This document shows, in pieces, positions 16,954 to 25,359 of a stretch of 64,000 bases of DNA. A program made the position numbers and the translations under genes. How positions within the stretch are numbered: the first letter of the stretch is position 1; each line of letters opens with the position of its first letter. The notes beneath the pieces were generated by a model. It was not told where the DNA came from, did not search any database, and worked only from the letters and a program-made list of their open reading frames with translations. Location: assembly GCF_017876095.1 (NCBI RefSeq), contig NZ_JAGINM010000001.1, positions 1-64,000 of the forward strand, given 5' to 3'. Origin of the DNA: Azospirillum agricola (GTDB taxonomy: Bacteria; Pseudomonadota; Alphaproteobacteria; Azospirillales; Azospirillaceae).

Positions 16954-17841
16954 TCAAAGGATGCGGCGTCCGGCCTCGTCCACGACGCGCTCCCCATCCT
17001 CCTTGGTGAAGGCGCCGCGCTGCGGGTCGGGGAGGATGTCGAGCACGGCCTCGGACGGGCGGCACAGGCGGACGCCGAGCGGCGTCTCGACGATGGGCCG
17101 GTTGATCAGGATCGGGTGGGCCATCATCGCGTCGAGCAATTGATCGTCGGTCAGTGACGGATCATCCAGGCCAAGCTCGGCATAGGGTGTCCCCTTCTGG
17201 CGCAGCACGTCGCGCACCGGCATGCCCATGCGGCGGATGAGATCGGCCAGCCGTCCGCGGTCGGGCGGCGTCTTCAGATACTCGACCACGGCCGGTTCGA
17301 CGCCGGAGTTACGGATCAGCGCCAGCGTGTTGCGCGACGTCCCGCAGGCCGGGTTGTGATAGATGGTGACCGCCGGCCCAGCCGTCTCCGGCCCGTCAGC
17401 CGGCCGCGCAAGGTCGATGCGCAGGCAGACGGCGCTGTCTGGGCACAGACCGGCGAACTGCGCGCTGGACTGGATGGCGAGAGGGGTCGAGGCCCGCTCC
17501 ACCCGCCGGAATCCGAGACGTTCGAAGAAGCCGGCGGCGCCGGTGGTAAGCAGCCACAGGCGCTCGACTCCCAGCGTGCCTGCCTCCACGCGCACGGCCG
17601 CCACCACCGCCCCGCCGGCGCCGATTCCGCGCCGCTCCGGCGGTACGACCACGGAGCGCAGCAGGGCATCGGCGCCATAGACCTCCAGTCCGCCATAGCC
17701 GAGCGTCCCCTGGTCGTCCTTGACGCGCCAGAAGCGCCGGCCGGGTTCGGCAAGATCGTCGGTCGGCAGGTTGTCCGCCGCCAGCAGCCGGGCGAGCGCC
17801 GGACGCTCCGCGTCGGTCAGCGGGATGACGGTTCCGGTCAT
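16954..17841 (-). CDS. ArsN-ArsC fusion: GNAT acetyltransferase + glutaredoxin-type arsenate reductase
   Basis: A 295-aa two-domain protein. Residues 1-140 form a GNAT acetyltransferase of ArsN type, with the acetyl-CoA phrase RRGIGAGG at 70-77. Residues 156-295 form a glutaredoxin-coupled arsenate reductase with catalytic Cys166 in YHNPACGTSR, and arginines in the C-terminal half (GVRLCRP) that could bind arsenate. The two activities are usually encoded separately. ArsN-type enzymes are thought to detoxify arsenic-containing amino acid analogues. The start ATG overlaps the end of the preceding arsC by 4 bp. Confidence 0.85.
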   Translation of the reverse strand: MTGTVIPLTDAERPALARLLAADNLPTDDLAEPGRRFWRVKDDQGTLGYGGLEVYGADALLRSVVVPPERRGIGAGGAVVAAVRVEAGTLGVERLWLLTTGAAGFFERLGFRRVERASTPLAIQSSAQFAGLCPDSAVCLRIDLARPADGPETAGPAVTIYHNPACGTSRNTLALIRNSGVEPAVVEYLKTPPDRGRLADLIRRMGMPVRDVLRQKGTPYAELGLDDPSLTDDQLLDAMMAHPILINRPIVETPLGVRLCRPSEAVLDILPDPQRGAFTKEDGERVVDEAGRRIL

Positions 17842-18383
17842 GCGTCGTTCCCCCCGGCGGCCATGTCGTCCAGCGTGCGCTTCAGGGCCAGCCGGTCGAG
17901 CGAGGCGAAGGGCAGGCTGGCGAAGGCTTGGATGCGGCGCTGGATCTGGCCGAACACCGTGGCGGTGAAGGCGGCCTTCTCGGCGTCCGAGCCCTGGGCG
18001 CTCGACGGGTCCGGGAACCCCCAATGCGCCGTCATCGGCTGGCCCGGCCACACCGGGCAGACCTCGCCGGCGGCGCTGTCGCAGACGGTGAAGACGAAGT
18101 CCATGTGCGGGGCGCCGGGCAGAGCGAACTCGTCCCAGCTCTTGGAGCGCAGGGGCGCGGTCGGGAATCCCAACCGTTGCAGCAGATCGCGAACGTAAGG
18201 GTTGATGCCTCCCGAAGGATGGCTTCCCGCACTGAAGGCGCGGAAGCGGCCCTTGCCCTCACGGTTCAGGATGCATTCCGCCATCACGCTGCGCGCGCTG
18301 TTGTGGGTGCACAGGAACAGCACGTTGTACACGCGGGTCTCGACCATGGGCCTCTCCGTGGGCTTGGCGACGGTCTGGGTCAT
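17838..18383 (-). CDS. arsC: Low-molecular-weight phosphatase-type arsenate reductase
   Basis: A 181-aa protein of the thioredoxin-coupled ArsC class. The P-loop FLCTHNSARS holds nucleophile Cys25 and Arg31, and the general acid Asp lies in the GFPDPSS stretch. Two further cysteines (in FTVCDSAAGEVCPVWPG) can relay electrons to thioredoxin. It reduces As(V) to As(III) for export. It is chemically unrelated to the glutaredoxin-type domain encoded by the next gene, so the operon carries both reductase types. Confidence 0.92.
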   Translation of the reverse strand: MTQTVAKPTERPMVETRVYNVLFLCTHNSARSVMAECILNREGKGRFRAFSAGSHPSGGINPYVRDLLQRLGFPTAPLRSKSWDEFALPGAPHMDFVFTVCDSAAGEVCPVWPGQPMTAHWGFPDPSSAQGSDAEKAAFTATVFGQIQRRIQAFASLPFASLDRLALKRTLDDMAAGGNDA

Positions 18384-18492
18384 CGGACGCTGGGGGCGGC
18401 TCCCGGCCGGGATGGTTCGAGTCCGGAGCCGCTGTGAAGGCGTGGCACGGCGAAGGGTCGGCGCCGTTTACCCCACCGGGATCAGGATCGGG

Positions 18493-18888
18493 TCAGCAAT
18501 CGCGGCATGGCGCCACCACCCCATCGAAGGCATCGTCCTGGCGTCCGGCGTTGGCCGCAGCCGGGAGCGGCGCGCAGACCGGTGCGCAGGAGGCCGCGTT
18601 GGCCGGGCGACCACAGCAGTTTTCCGACAGGAAGCCGAGAAGGTCGTTCATGCGCTCGAAGTCGGCCGAATAGATCAGCGACCGGCTCTCGCGCCGCTGC
18701 ACGATCAGCCCGGCGTGGCTGAGGTTGGACAGGTGGAAGGACAGGGTGGCGGGAGCGACGCCGAGCGCTTCGGCGATGGCGCCCGCCGACCGGCCGTCGG
18801 GGCCGGCCTCGACCAGCAGGCGGAAGATGTCCAGCCGCGTTTCCTGCGACAGGGCCGTCAACGCGGCCAGAGCGCTCTTCTTCTCCAT
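18493..18888 (-). CDS. arsR: ArsR-family arsenite-responsive repressor
   Basis: A 131-aa winged-helix repressor. The HTH is at about 35-62 (AGAIAEALGVAPATLSFHLSNL). It lacks the ELCVC As site of E. coli ArsR and instead carries a C-terminal vicinal pair Cys91-Cys92 with Cys101 nearby, like the Acidithiobacillus ArsR type. More cysteines (105, 128, 131) lie in the tail. ATG at 18888 is preferred over GTG at 18897. It heads the leftward operon, although a 109-bp gap separates it from arsC. A good operator candidate lies 63 bp upstream. Confidence 0.92.
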   Translation of the reverse strand: MEKKSALAALTALSQETRLDIFRLLVEAGPDGRSAGAIAEALGVAPATLSFHLSNLSHAGLIVQRRESRSLIYSADFERMNDLLGFLSENCCGRPANAASCAPVCAPLPAAANAGRQDDAFDGVVAPCRDC

Positions 18889-18950
18889 GAAGGCCACCCG
18901 TCCTCAGAGTCGTTGTGCACCGGCCTCGTCAGGCGTGGCCGCGGTTGGAT

Positions 18951-18972
18951 TTGATGATTCGATAATCGTCAA
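18951..18972. promoter_or_regulatory. Inverted repeat, probable ArsR operator
   Basis: TTGATGATT (18951-18959) and AATCGTCAA (18964-18972) match in 8 of 9 positions as inverted arms around a 4-bp spacer. The site sits in the AT-rich divergent region between arsR and the padR-arsO-arsK genes, 63 bp upstream of arsR, which suits autoregulation by a dimeric ArsR. Confidence 0.55.
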
Positions 18973-19114
18973 AATGATGGCCACCCGATGGCTCGTCAAT
19001 GATATTTTTGGAATAATCGAAATATGGAGGCGCCGCCTGACTTCCCGGCAGCCCGTGCCGGTCGCATGAACTTTTCCCCTTGATGCATCGATCATCGAGG
19101 TATAGAGGAGAGGT

Positions 19115-19531
19115 ATGAGCACACCCACCGCCCGCCCTCGCCCCGTTTCCAAGCCGGCCCCCGACCTGACCAGCCGGGCCTATTGGAACGGCACGATCAA
19201 GATGAGCCTGTCGAAGTTCTTCATCCTCAGCGTCCTGCACCAGCGGCCGATGCACGGCTACGACATCGCCCGCGCCGTCGAGCGGACCACCAACGGCTGC
19301 TGCTCGCCGACGGAAGGCACCATTTACCCGGCCCTGCGGGACTTCGAGGAGGGCGGCTACGTCACCTCGGAAGCCGAGGTCGTCTCCGGCCGCGAGCGCA
19401 AGGTCTACACCCTCACCGAGCGGGGACGGGAGGCGTTCCGGGTGGCGGTCGCGTCCTGGATGGAGATCACCCAGGTTCTGCTCGACAGCGGCCGCGACGT
19501 TGCGGGCAAGCCGGGGGGCTGCTGCTCCTGA
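19115..19531 (+). CDS. PadR-family regulator with a Cys pair
   Basis: A 138-aa PadR-type winged-helix protein (residues 30-110, with LSVLHQRPMHGYDIAR and GTIYPALRDFEEGGYV). Unlike ordinary PadR proteins it has adjacent cysteines in the segment NGCCSPTEGT (about residues 62-63) and ends in GGCCS. The pairs could bind As(III) and make this a thiol-based sensor. It heads a rightward operon with arsO and arsK, so regulation of these genes is the likely job. Arsenite sensing is inferred and not a documented property I can cite for this protein. Confidence 0.8.
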   Translation: MSTPTARPRPVSKPAPDLTSRAYWNGTIKMSLSKFFILSVLHQRPMHGYDIARAVERTTNGCCSPTEGTIYPALRDFEEGGYVTSEAEVVSGRERKVYTLTERGREAFRVAVASWMEITQVLLDSGRDVAGKPGGCCS

Positions 19532-19596
19532 TTTTTTTTGGCCATATATATCGCCCTTCGAGGCATCGACAACCAAGGCATAGGAGGAAACCAGCG

Positions 19597-20958
19597 ATGT
19601 CATGTTCGTCCAATCCTTCACATCCCGTCGCCATCATCGGCGCCGGACCCGTCGGTCTCGCCGCAGCCGCGCACGCCGTGCTGCGGGGGCTGACCCCCAT
19701 CCTGTTCGAGCGGGGCGCGGCAGTCGGCGCCTCACTGCGGGATTGGGCGCACGTCCGCGTCTTCACCCCCTGGAGCCTGAACATCGACCATGCCGCCCGG
19801 ACCTTGCTGGAGGATACCGGCTGGGCCGCCCCCGACGACGCGGCGGTGCCGACCGGTGGGGAGATCGTGCGCAGCTATCTGGAACCGCTGGCGGCCCATC
19901 CGCGTCTCGCGCCGCACCTCCGGCTCGGCGCCGAGGTGCTGGCCGTCACCCGCAGGGGCACCGACAAGCTGACGACCTCCGGTCGGGCCGACGCGCCGTT
20001 CGTCGTGAGCTGGCGCGACGGCGACGGCACCGAGCACCGGACCCCGGCGCAGGCGGTGCTCGACGCGTCCGGCACATGGTTCACGCCGAACCCGATGGGC
20101 GCGGATGGTCTGGCGGTCCCCGGCGAACGCGCCGCGGCCGACCGGATCGCCTATGGCATTCCGGACGTGCGGGGGGCTGCCCGCGCCTCCTACGTCGGCG
20201 TCACGACGATGGTGGTCGGGTCCGGGCACTCGGCGATGAACGTCGTCCTCGATCTGCTCACGCTCCGGGAGCAGGCGCCCGGCACCCGCGTTCTGTGGGC
20301 GCTGCGCTGGAACCGTCTGGCCCGGCTGCTCGGCGGGGGGCTCAACGACCAACTGCCGGCGCGCGGGGCGTTGGGCATCGCCGCCACCCGTGCCATCGAG
20401 GACGGGCGGCTGGAGTTGCTGAGCCCCTACGCGGCGGAACGGGTGGAGCGCGCCGCGGACGGGCTGCGCATCGCCGGCCTTCTCGGCGACCAGCCGCACG
20501 AAGCTCGGGTGCAGCGCGTGGTCGTCGCCACCGGCCTACGCCCGGACCTGTCGTTCCTGCGCGAACTGCGCGTGGACCTGGACCCGCTGATGGAAGCGCC
20601 GCCGAAGCTGGCGCCGCTGATCGACCCGAACCTGCATTCCTGCGGCACCGTGCCGCCGCACGGCGTGGAGGAGCTGACGCATCCCGAACCCGGCTTCTAC
20701 GTCGTCGGCGGCAAGAGCTACGGACGTGCGCCGACCTTCCTGATGGCCACCGGCTATGAGCAGGTCCGTTCGGTGGTGGCGGAGATCGCCGGTGACCATG
20801 CGGCGGCGCGCGACATCCATCTGGTGCTGCCGGAAACCGGGGTGTGCAGCAGCGACCCCGTGTTCGGAGACGAGCGGGAGACCACGGATCGTTGCTGCGG
20901 TGCTCAGGCGCCGGCCGAGACGTCGGCACCCGCCGGCTGCTGCGCGGGGAGCGCGTGA
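19597..20958 (+). CDS. arsO: ArsO-type flavin monooxygenase
   Basis: A 453-aa FAD/NAD(P)H-dependent oxidoreductase. The FAD-binding GAGPVG is at 15-20, and a second GxGxxA motif (VVGSGHSAMNVV, about residues 207-218) binds NADPH. Genes of this kind in ars islands are named arsO; their exact substrate is not settled. The C-terminus carries two vicinal Cys pairs (CCGAQ and GCCAG within the last 25 residues), which suggests trivalent arsenic binding. The ATG at 19597 follows AGGAGG. It overlaps arsK by 4 bp (GTGA). Confidence 0.85.
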   Translation: MSCSSNPSHPVAIIGAGPVGLAAAAHAVLRGLTPILFERGAAVGASLRDWAHVRVFTPWSLNIDHAARTLLEDTGWAAPDDAAVPTGGEIVRSYLEPLAAHPRLAPHLRLGAEVLAVTRRGTDKLTTSGRADAPFVVSWRDGDGTEHRTPAQAVLDASGTWFTPNPMGADGLAVPGERAAADRIAYGIPDVRGAARASYVGVTTMVVGSGHSAMNVVLDLLTLREQAPGTRVLWALRWNRLARLLGGGLNDQLPARGALGIAATRAIEDGRLELLSPYAAERVERAADGLRIAGLLGDQPHEARVQRVVVATGLRPDLSFLRELRVDLDPLMEAPPKLAPLIDPNLHSCGTVPPHGVEELTHPEPGFYVVGGKSYGRAPTFLMATGYEQVRSVVAEIAGDHAAARDIHLVLPETGVCSSDPVFGDERETTDRCCGAQAPAETSAPAGCCAGSA

Positions 20959-22199
20959 CCGACACCATTGCCGACGCGGCGCCGCCGCCCGGACGGCACC
21001 GCGGCCGGCGGGCGTTCATCGCCGCGCTCGGCATCGGCCAGATCGTTTCCTGGGGGTCGCTCTATTACAGCTTCCCGCTGCTGGCCGGGCCGATGACGCA
21101 GGAGTTCGGCCTGACCAAGCCTGAGGTCTATGGAGCAGCGACGGTGGGGCTGGCCGCGGCCAGCCTCGCCGCCTATCCGGTCGGGGCGGCCATCGACCGC
21201 GGCCACGGGCGCATGGTGATGACGCTCGGTTCCGCCCTGGCCGCCTTTCTCCTGTTGGCGTGGTCGCTGCTGTCCGCGGGGTGGGCGCTCTATCCCGTGT
21301 TCGCCGGGATCGGGCTGGCCCAGGCGATGACGCTGTACGAACCGGCTTTCGCGGTCGTCGCCCGGCGCTACGGGCCGGAGGCCCGGTCGGGGATCACGGC
21401 CCTGACGCTGTGGGGCGGGTTCGCCAGCACCGTCTTCGTGCCGTTCATCCAATTGTTGCTGGACGGCGTCGGCTGGCGCCAGACGCTGCTGGCGCTGGCA
21501 GCCGTCAACGTGATGTTGGGGGTGGCCCCGCACCTCGCCGCCATCAACCCGGCGGCCGACACGCCGACGCTGGCCACCGCTCCCATGGCCGGACGGCGGG
21601 TGATCGGCTGGGCTATGCGCAAGCCGGCGTTCTGGGGCATCCTGGTGGCGTTCACCGTCTACTACGGCACCTTCTCCGCGCTGACCTTCCATCTCTATCC
21701 GCTTCTCCTGGAGCGCGGGTACGACACAGCGACCGTGGTCGGTGCCATCGCGCTCATCGGCCCGTCGCAGGTGGCCGGCCGCATCGTGGTGTGGATCTTC
21801 GCCGTGCGGCGGTCGATCCGGGCGGTGGGCGGAGGTGCCGTCCTCGGGTTCCCGGCCGCATTGCTGCTGCTTTGGCTGCTACCTTCGGGCTTCGCCTCGC
21901 TGGCGGTCTTCGCGGCGGTCTACGGAGCGGCAAACGGGGTCATGACCATTGTCCGCGGCCTCGCCGTGCCGGAAATGCTGACCCGCGACGCCTATGGCGC
22001 GCTCAATGGCGTCCTGGCGGTGCCATCCACGGCGGCCAAGGCGGTTGCTCCCGCCGCCGCCGCGATCCTCTGGTCGGCGACCGGGGCCTACGATGCGGTA
22101 CTGCTCGTCGCGTTCGGCGGCTCTCTGATGGTCGTGGCCGGCTTCTGGCTGGCTGCCATGAAGAGCGGTGCGGCGCCGGAAGGTGATCGTTCGGCCTGA
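20955..22199 (+). CDS. arsK: ArsK-type MFS arsenical exporter
   Basis: A 414-aa major facilitator protein with twelve predicted transmembrane helices. It lies in the arsO-arsK pair typical of alphaproteobacterial ars islands. ArsK proteins export As(III), Sb(III) and trivalent organoarsenicals. The GTG start overlaps the arsO stop, so expression is coupled. Together with acr3 the island has two unrelated efflux pumps. Confidence 0.85.
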   Translation: MTDTIADAAPPPGRHRGRRAFIAALGIGQIVSWGSLYYSFPLLAGPMTQEFGLTKPEVYGAATVGLAAASLAAYPVGAAIDRGHGRMVMTLGSALAAFLLLAWSLLSAGWALYPVFAGIGLAQAMTLYEPAFAVVARRYGPEARSGITALTLWGGFASTVFVPFIQLLLDGVGWRQTLLALAAVNVMLGVAPHLAAINPAADTPTLATAPMAGRRVIGWAMRKPAFWGILVAFTVYYGTFSALTFHLYPLLLERGYDTATVVGAIALIGPSQVAGRIVVWIFAVRRSIRAVGGGAVLGFPAALLLLWLLPSGFASLAVFAAVYGAANGVMTIVRGLAVPEMLTRDAYGALNGVLAVPSTAAKAVAPAAAAILWSATGAYDAVLLVAFGGSLMVVAGFWLAAMKSGAAPEGDRSA

Positions 22200-22215
22200 T
22201 GGTTTCCCTGCTGGA

Positions 22216-23115
22216 TCAAGGACCGTTGAAATGGACGGTGCCGAGACCGGCAAGATCATAGCCCTGGAGGTCTGCCGCCTTGGCCGCTGCCGCCGGTGAG
22301 CGGGCGAAGGTGAGCAGCTTTTGCAGCGGCGGCTCGAAAAAGTCGCGGCGGTGCATGATCAGATCGTAGCGCTCCCAGTGCAGAGGCACGAAGTCCAGCC
22401 GCAACTGGTGCGCGACGGCGCGGACGGCGAGTCCCGCATCCGCCTGCCCGCTGAGCACCGCCAGCCCGACATCCATTTCAGCCTGCACCGGGCGGTCGAG
22501 CGTGGTCAGCTCGTCCCAGCGCAGCCCGGCTTGGGTGATGAGGTGATCGAACAGGAGTTGCGCTCCGGCTTCAGGCTGCCGCCGCACGACGCGGGCACGC
22601 ACCGCCGGCAAGTCGGCGACGGTGCGGATGCCCGAAGGGTTTCCGGCGGCGACGACCAGTCCTTGCTCGCGTCGCGCCCATTCGATGGCGACCACGCCGC
22701 GGTCGCCGAGGCGCTGCCGGACGAAGGGGACGTTGTGTTCTCCGCTCGCCACATCGAGGGCGTGCAGACCGCAGGCGAGTGCCGCCCCTTCGGCGAAGCG
22801 GTCCAGCCCGCTCAGGCTCCCGCCCCCCATGAGGGCGAGCCTGCATCCCGATTCCGCCACGCACCATTCCAACAGGGGATCATGGCTGCCGGCGATCACC
22901 GGAGGCGCCCCGGCGGCCGGCCGGGCGACGGGCGGGCCGACCGATTCCGCGCTGCCCCGCATGGACAGCCAGCGGTCAATCTGCTCCTTGGGAAAAAGCC
23001 ACTTGCCGCCGACGCGGGTGCAGGGGATCTCGCCCCGCTGCACGAGATCGTAAACCTTGCGCTGCTTGAGGCGCAGGTAGTCCGCGATCTCCCGCGTGTT
23101 CAGCAATTGGCTCAT
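22216..23115 (-). CDS. HTH + periplasmic-binding-like one-component regulator (oxyanion sensor?)
   Basis: A 299-aa protein. Residues 1-52 are an excisionase/MerR-like HTH (LNTREIADYLRLKQRKVYDL and then CTRVGGKWLFPKEQIDRWL). Residues about 73-299 resemble the PBP-like domain found fused to HTH domains and to MoeA-like proteins, related to molybdate/tungstate-binding folds. It is divergent from mop-modABC with a long inverted repeat between them, so it is probably the regulator of molybdate uptake, in place of ModE. The ATG at 23115 is chosen because the HTH begins there. Confidence 0.75.
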   Translation of the reverse strand: MSQLLNTREIADYLRLKQRKVYDLVQRGEIPCTRVGGKWLFPKEQIDRWLSMRGSAESVGPPVARPAAGAPPVIAGSHDPLLEWCVAESGCRLALMGGGSLSGLDRFAEGAALACGLHALDVASGEHNVPFVRQRLGDRGVVAIEWARREQGLVVAAGNPSGIRTVADLPAVRARVVRRQPEAGAQLLFDHLITQAGLRWDELTTLDRPVQAEMDVGLAVLSGQADAGLAVRAVAHQLRLDFVPLHWERYDLIMHRRDFFEPPLQKLLTFARSPAAAAKAADLQGYDLAGLGTVHFNGP

Positions 23116-23257
23116 CGCACCGCTCCCGAGGCATTCCCGCCGACAGGCAGGCTCGACGGACGCCATTATGGCGGCGTCGGCGGGATTTGCAAATTCGGGG
23201 CGGTCGGTGCGACTTTACGTGCAAGACGGAATATTTGCAGGAATATGCATCATCCGA

Positions 23258-23296
23258 GTAATTTATGCGCCATTCCAAGAATTGCGCATTATTTAC
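23258..23296. promoter_or_regulatory. Long inverted repeat, candidate operator of the mod region
   Basis: GTAATTTATGCGC (23258-23270) and GCGCATTATTTAC (23284-23296) are inverted 13-bp arms matching at 11 positions, separated by 13 bp. The core TGCGCATTAT recurs at 23387-23396, overlapping the mop start codon. The site lies in the divergent region between the HTH-PBP regulator and mop. It does not resemble the ATCGNTATATA ModE box, which fits the absence of a ModE gene. Confidence 0.55.
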
Positions 23297-23394
23297 CTGA
23301 TAAACTCAGTTGAATGTCGTTGCAGGCAAAATAAATGACGTATTACCATCCGCGCCAACGCCCGCCTTCCCTTGATCCATAAGGACTGCGCATT

Positions 23395-23601
23395 ATGAAG
23401 CTCTCCGCCCGCAATCAACTGAAGGGCACCGTCGTCGCCGTGGAGACGGGGCCGGTGACCGCGAAGGTGAAGATCGACATCGGCGGTGGCACCATCATCA
23501 CCTCCGTCATCACGACTGAAACGGTGGCCGACCTCGACCTGCAACAGGGCGACAGCGTCGTTGCCATCATCAAGTCGTCCGAAGTCCTCATCGGCAAGTA
23601 A
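23395..23601 (+). CDS. mop: Molbindin (single Mop/TOBE domain)
   Basis: A 68-aa protein made of one Mop/TOBE domain: KLSARNQLKGTVVAVETG near the start and the VKIDIGGG and TTETVADLDLQQGD segments. Molbindins assemble into hexamers that hold molybdate or tungstate in the cytoplasm, buffering the supply for Mo cofactor and FeMo-cofactor synthesis. It is followed by modA 155 bp downstream and is probably co-expressed with it. Confidence 0.92.
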   Translation: MKLSARNQLKGTVVAVETGPVTAKVKIDIGGGTIITSVITTETVADLDLQQGDSVVAIIKSSEVLIGK

Positions 23602-23756
23602 CCGCCATCCGTGTTGAAACGGGCGCCTTTCCGGATGACCGGCCATGATGATCCGCATGATCCGCCACGTCTGGGAAAGCCACGAGCGCCGTTATATCGG
23701 ACTGTATCCAGCGATGTCCGTGGCGTGATGCCGTTTCCGATCCTTGGAGAGACCCC

Positions 23757-24527
23757 ATGAAGATCGTTGCATCCCTGTTTGTTGCCTGTTCGCTTCTGCT
23801 CTCCGGAGCGGCCCACGCCGACAAGATCACCGTTGCTGCGGCCGCCGATCTCAAGTTCGCGATGGACGAGATCGCCGCCTCCTTCAAGGAGGCCAACGCC
23901 GGCCACGAGGTGGACGTGATTTACGGATCGTCCGGCAAGTTCCACACGCAAATCCAGCAGGGCGCTCCCTACGATCTTTTCTTTTCCGCCGACATCGGTT
24001 TCGCGCGGGAGCTGGCGACCAACGGTCTGGCCGCGTCCGACGTGAAGCCCTACGCCGTGGGCCGGATCGTGCTGTGGAGCGGCAGCCGGGACGCCACCAA
24101 GATGACCCTGGCCAGCCTCACCGACCCGACGATTGCCCGCATCGCCATCGCCAACCCCAAGCATGCCCCCTACGGCAAGCGGGCGGAGGAGGCCCTGCGC
24201 GCGTCGGGGCTGTGGGAAAAGGTCGAGTCCAAGCTGGTCCTGGGAGAGAACATCGCCCAAACCGCGCAGTACGTGCAGACCGGCAACGCCGAGGTCGGCA
24301 TCATCGCGCTTGCCCTGGCGGTCAATCCCGAGCTGGCCGGCAAGGGAGGGTACTGGCTGATCCCCGACACTCTGCACGAGCCCCTGGAGCAGGGCTTCGT
24401 CATCACCAAGCGGGCCGCCGGCAACGCGCTTGCCGGACGCTTCGCCGAGTACATCGGCAGCACGCCCGCCCGCGTCATCATGGTGAAGTACGGTTTCGTG
24501 CTTCCCGGCGAAGTCGCTGCAAAGTGA
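23757..24527 (+). CDS. modA: Molybdate-binding periplasmic protein
   Basis: A 256-aa solute-binding protein with a signal peptide (cleavage after AHA, residue 21). The typical ModA opening [17 protein letters not shown] follows, then [24 protein letters not shown], whose Ser residues contact the oxyanion. The C-terminal part has [13 protein letters not shown]. It delivers molybdate to ModBC. It is followed at once by a TauE-type permease gene and not by modB. Confidence 0.93.
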   Translation: MKIVASLFVACSLLLSGAAHADKITVAAAADLKFAMDEIAASFKEANAGHEVDVIYGSSGKFHTQIQQGAPYDLFFSADIGFARELATNGLAASDVKPYAVGRIVLWSGSRDATKMTLASLTDPTIARIAIANPKHAPYGKRAEEALRASGLWEKVESKLVLGENIAQTAQYVQTGNAEVGIIALALAVNPELAGKGGYWLIPDTLHEPLEQGFVITKRAAGNALAGRFAEYIGSTPARVIMVKYGFVLPGEVAAK

Positions 24528-24544
24528 ACGAGGGGGGCCTGAAC

Positions 24545-25342
24545 ATGCGCAACCGCAATGGCCAGAGCTTCGTGGCCGGATCGCTGATCGGCGCCCTGGG
24601 CGGGCTGATCGGCCTGGGTGGGGCGGAATTCCGCCTGCCGGTGCTGGTCGGGGTCTTCAAGCTCTCCACCTTGGAGGCGGTCATCCTCAACAAGGCCATG
24701 AGCCTGGTGGTGGTGGCCGCGGCGCTGGTCTTCCGGGCCAAGGCCATCCCCTTCGACCAGCTCACCGATCATCTGGACGTTGCCTTGAACCTGCTCGCTG
24801 GCAGCCTCGTCGGGGCGTGGTGGGCAGCCGGTCATGCCATGACCATGCCGCGGGCCTGGCTCAACCGGATCATCATGGTCCTGCTGGCGGGGTTGTCCCT
24901 GGTGATGCTGTCGGAGTCCCTGATCGGCCTGCACGACGGCGCCGCCCCCCTCGTCGAAGCCGGACCGCTGCGTCTGGTGGCCGGTCTGGCGGCCGGTTTC
25001 GGCATCGGCGTGGTCGCGGCCCTGCTGGGCGTGGCCGGCGGCGAACTGCTGATCCCCACCATCGTGCTTCTCTACGGCCAGGACATCAAGCTGGCGGGCA
25101 GCCTGTCCCTGATGGTCAGCCTGCCCACCATGATCGTCGGCTTTGCCCGCTACACCCGTTCCGACGCCTTCGACATCCTGCGGCAGGAGCAGTCGCTTTT
25201 CCGCTGGATGGTGGTCGGTTCGATCCTGGGGGCCGCCGTGGGTGGCATGCTGCTGGGCATGGTGCCGACGAACGTGCTGATGACCCTTCTCGGCGTGATC
25301 CTGCTGGTGTCCGCCATCAAGACCTTCCGTCACGCCCATTGA
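24545..25342 (+). CDS. TauE/SafE-family permease inside the mod operon
   Basis: A 265-aa membrane protein with about eight helices and the duplicated GxxGxGGGxxxxP-like signature of TauE/SafE ([13 protein letters not shown] and [13 protein letters not shown]). This family moves sulfite, sulfonates and other small anions. It sits between modA and modB, 17 bp after modA and 17 bp before modB, so it is almost certainly cotranscribed. A role in sulfur oxyanion balance or in molybdate/tungstate movement is inferred. ATG at 24545 has a GAGGGGGG site; the in-frame GTG at 24524 would overlap modA. Confidence 0.85.
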   Translation: MRNRNGQSFVAGSLIGALGGLIGLGGAEFRLPVLVGVFKLSTLEAVILNKAMSLVVVAAALVFRAKAIPFDQLTDHLDVALNLLAGSLVGAWWAAGHAMTMPRAWLNRIIMVLLAGLSLVMLSESLIGLHDGAAPLVEAGPLRLVAGLAAGFGIGVVAALLGVAGGELLIPTIVLLYGQDIKLAGSLSLMVSLPTMIVGFARYTRSDAFDILRQEQSLFRWMVVGSILGAAVGGMLLGMVPTNVLMTLLGVILLVSAIKTFRHAH

Positions 25343-25359
25343 TCCCGACGATCCACATC

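Noticed and set aside
23167..23394. ModE box or molybdenum-cofactor riboswitch
   Set aside because: No TATATA-type ModE half sites were found, and no aptamer-like core could be recognised; the inverted repeat is of another kind.
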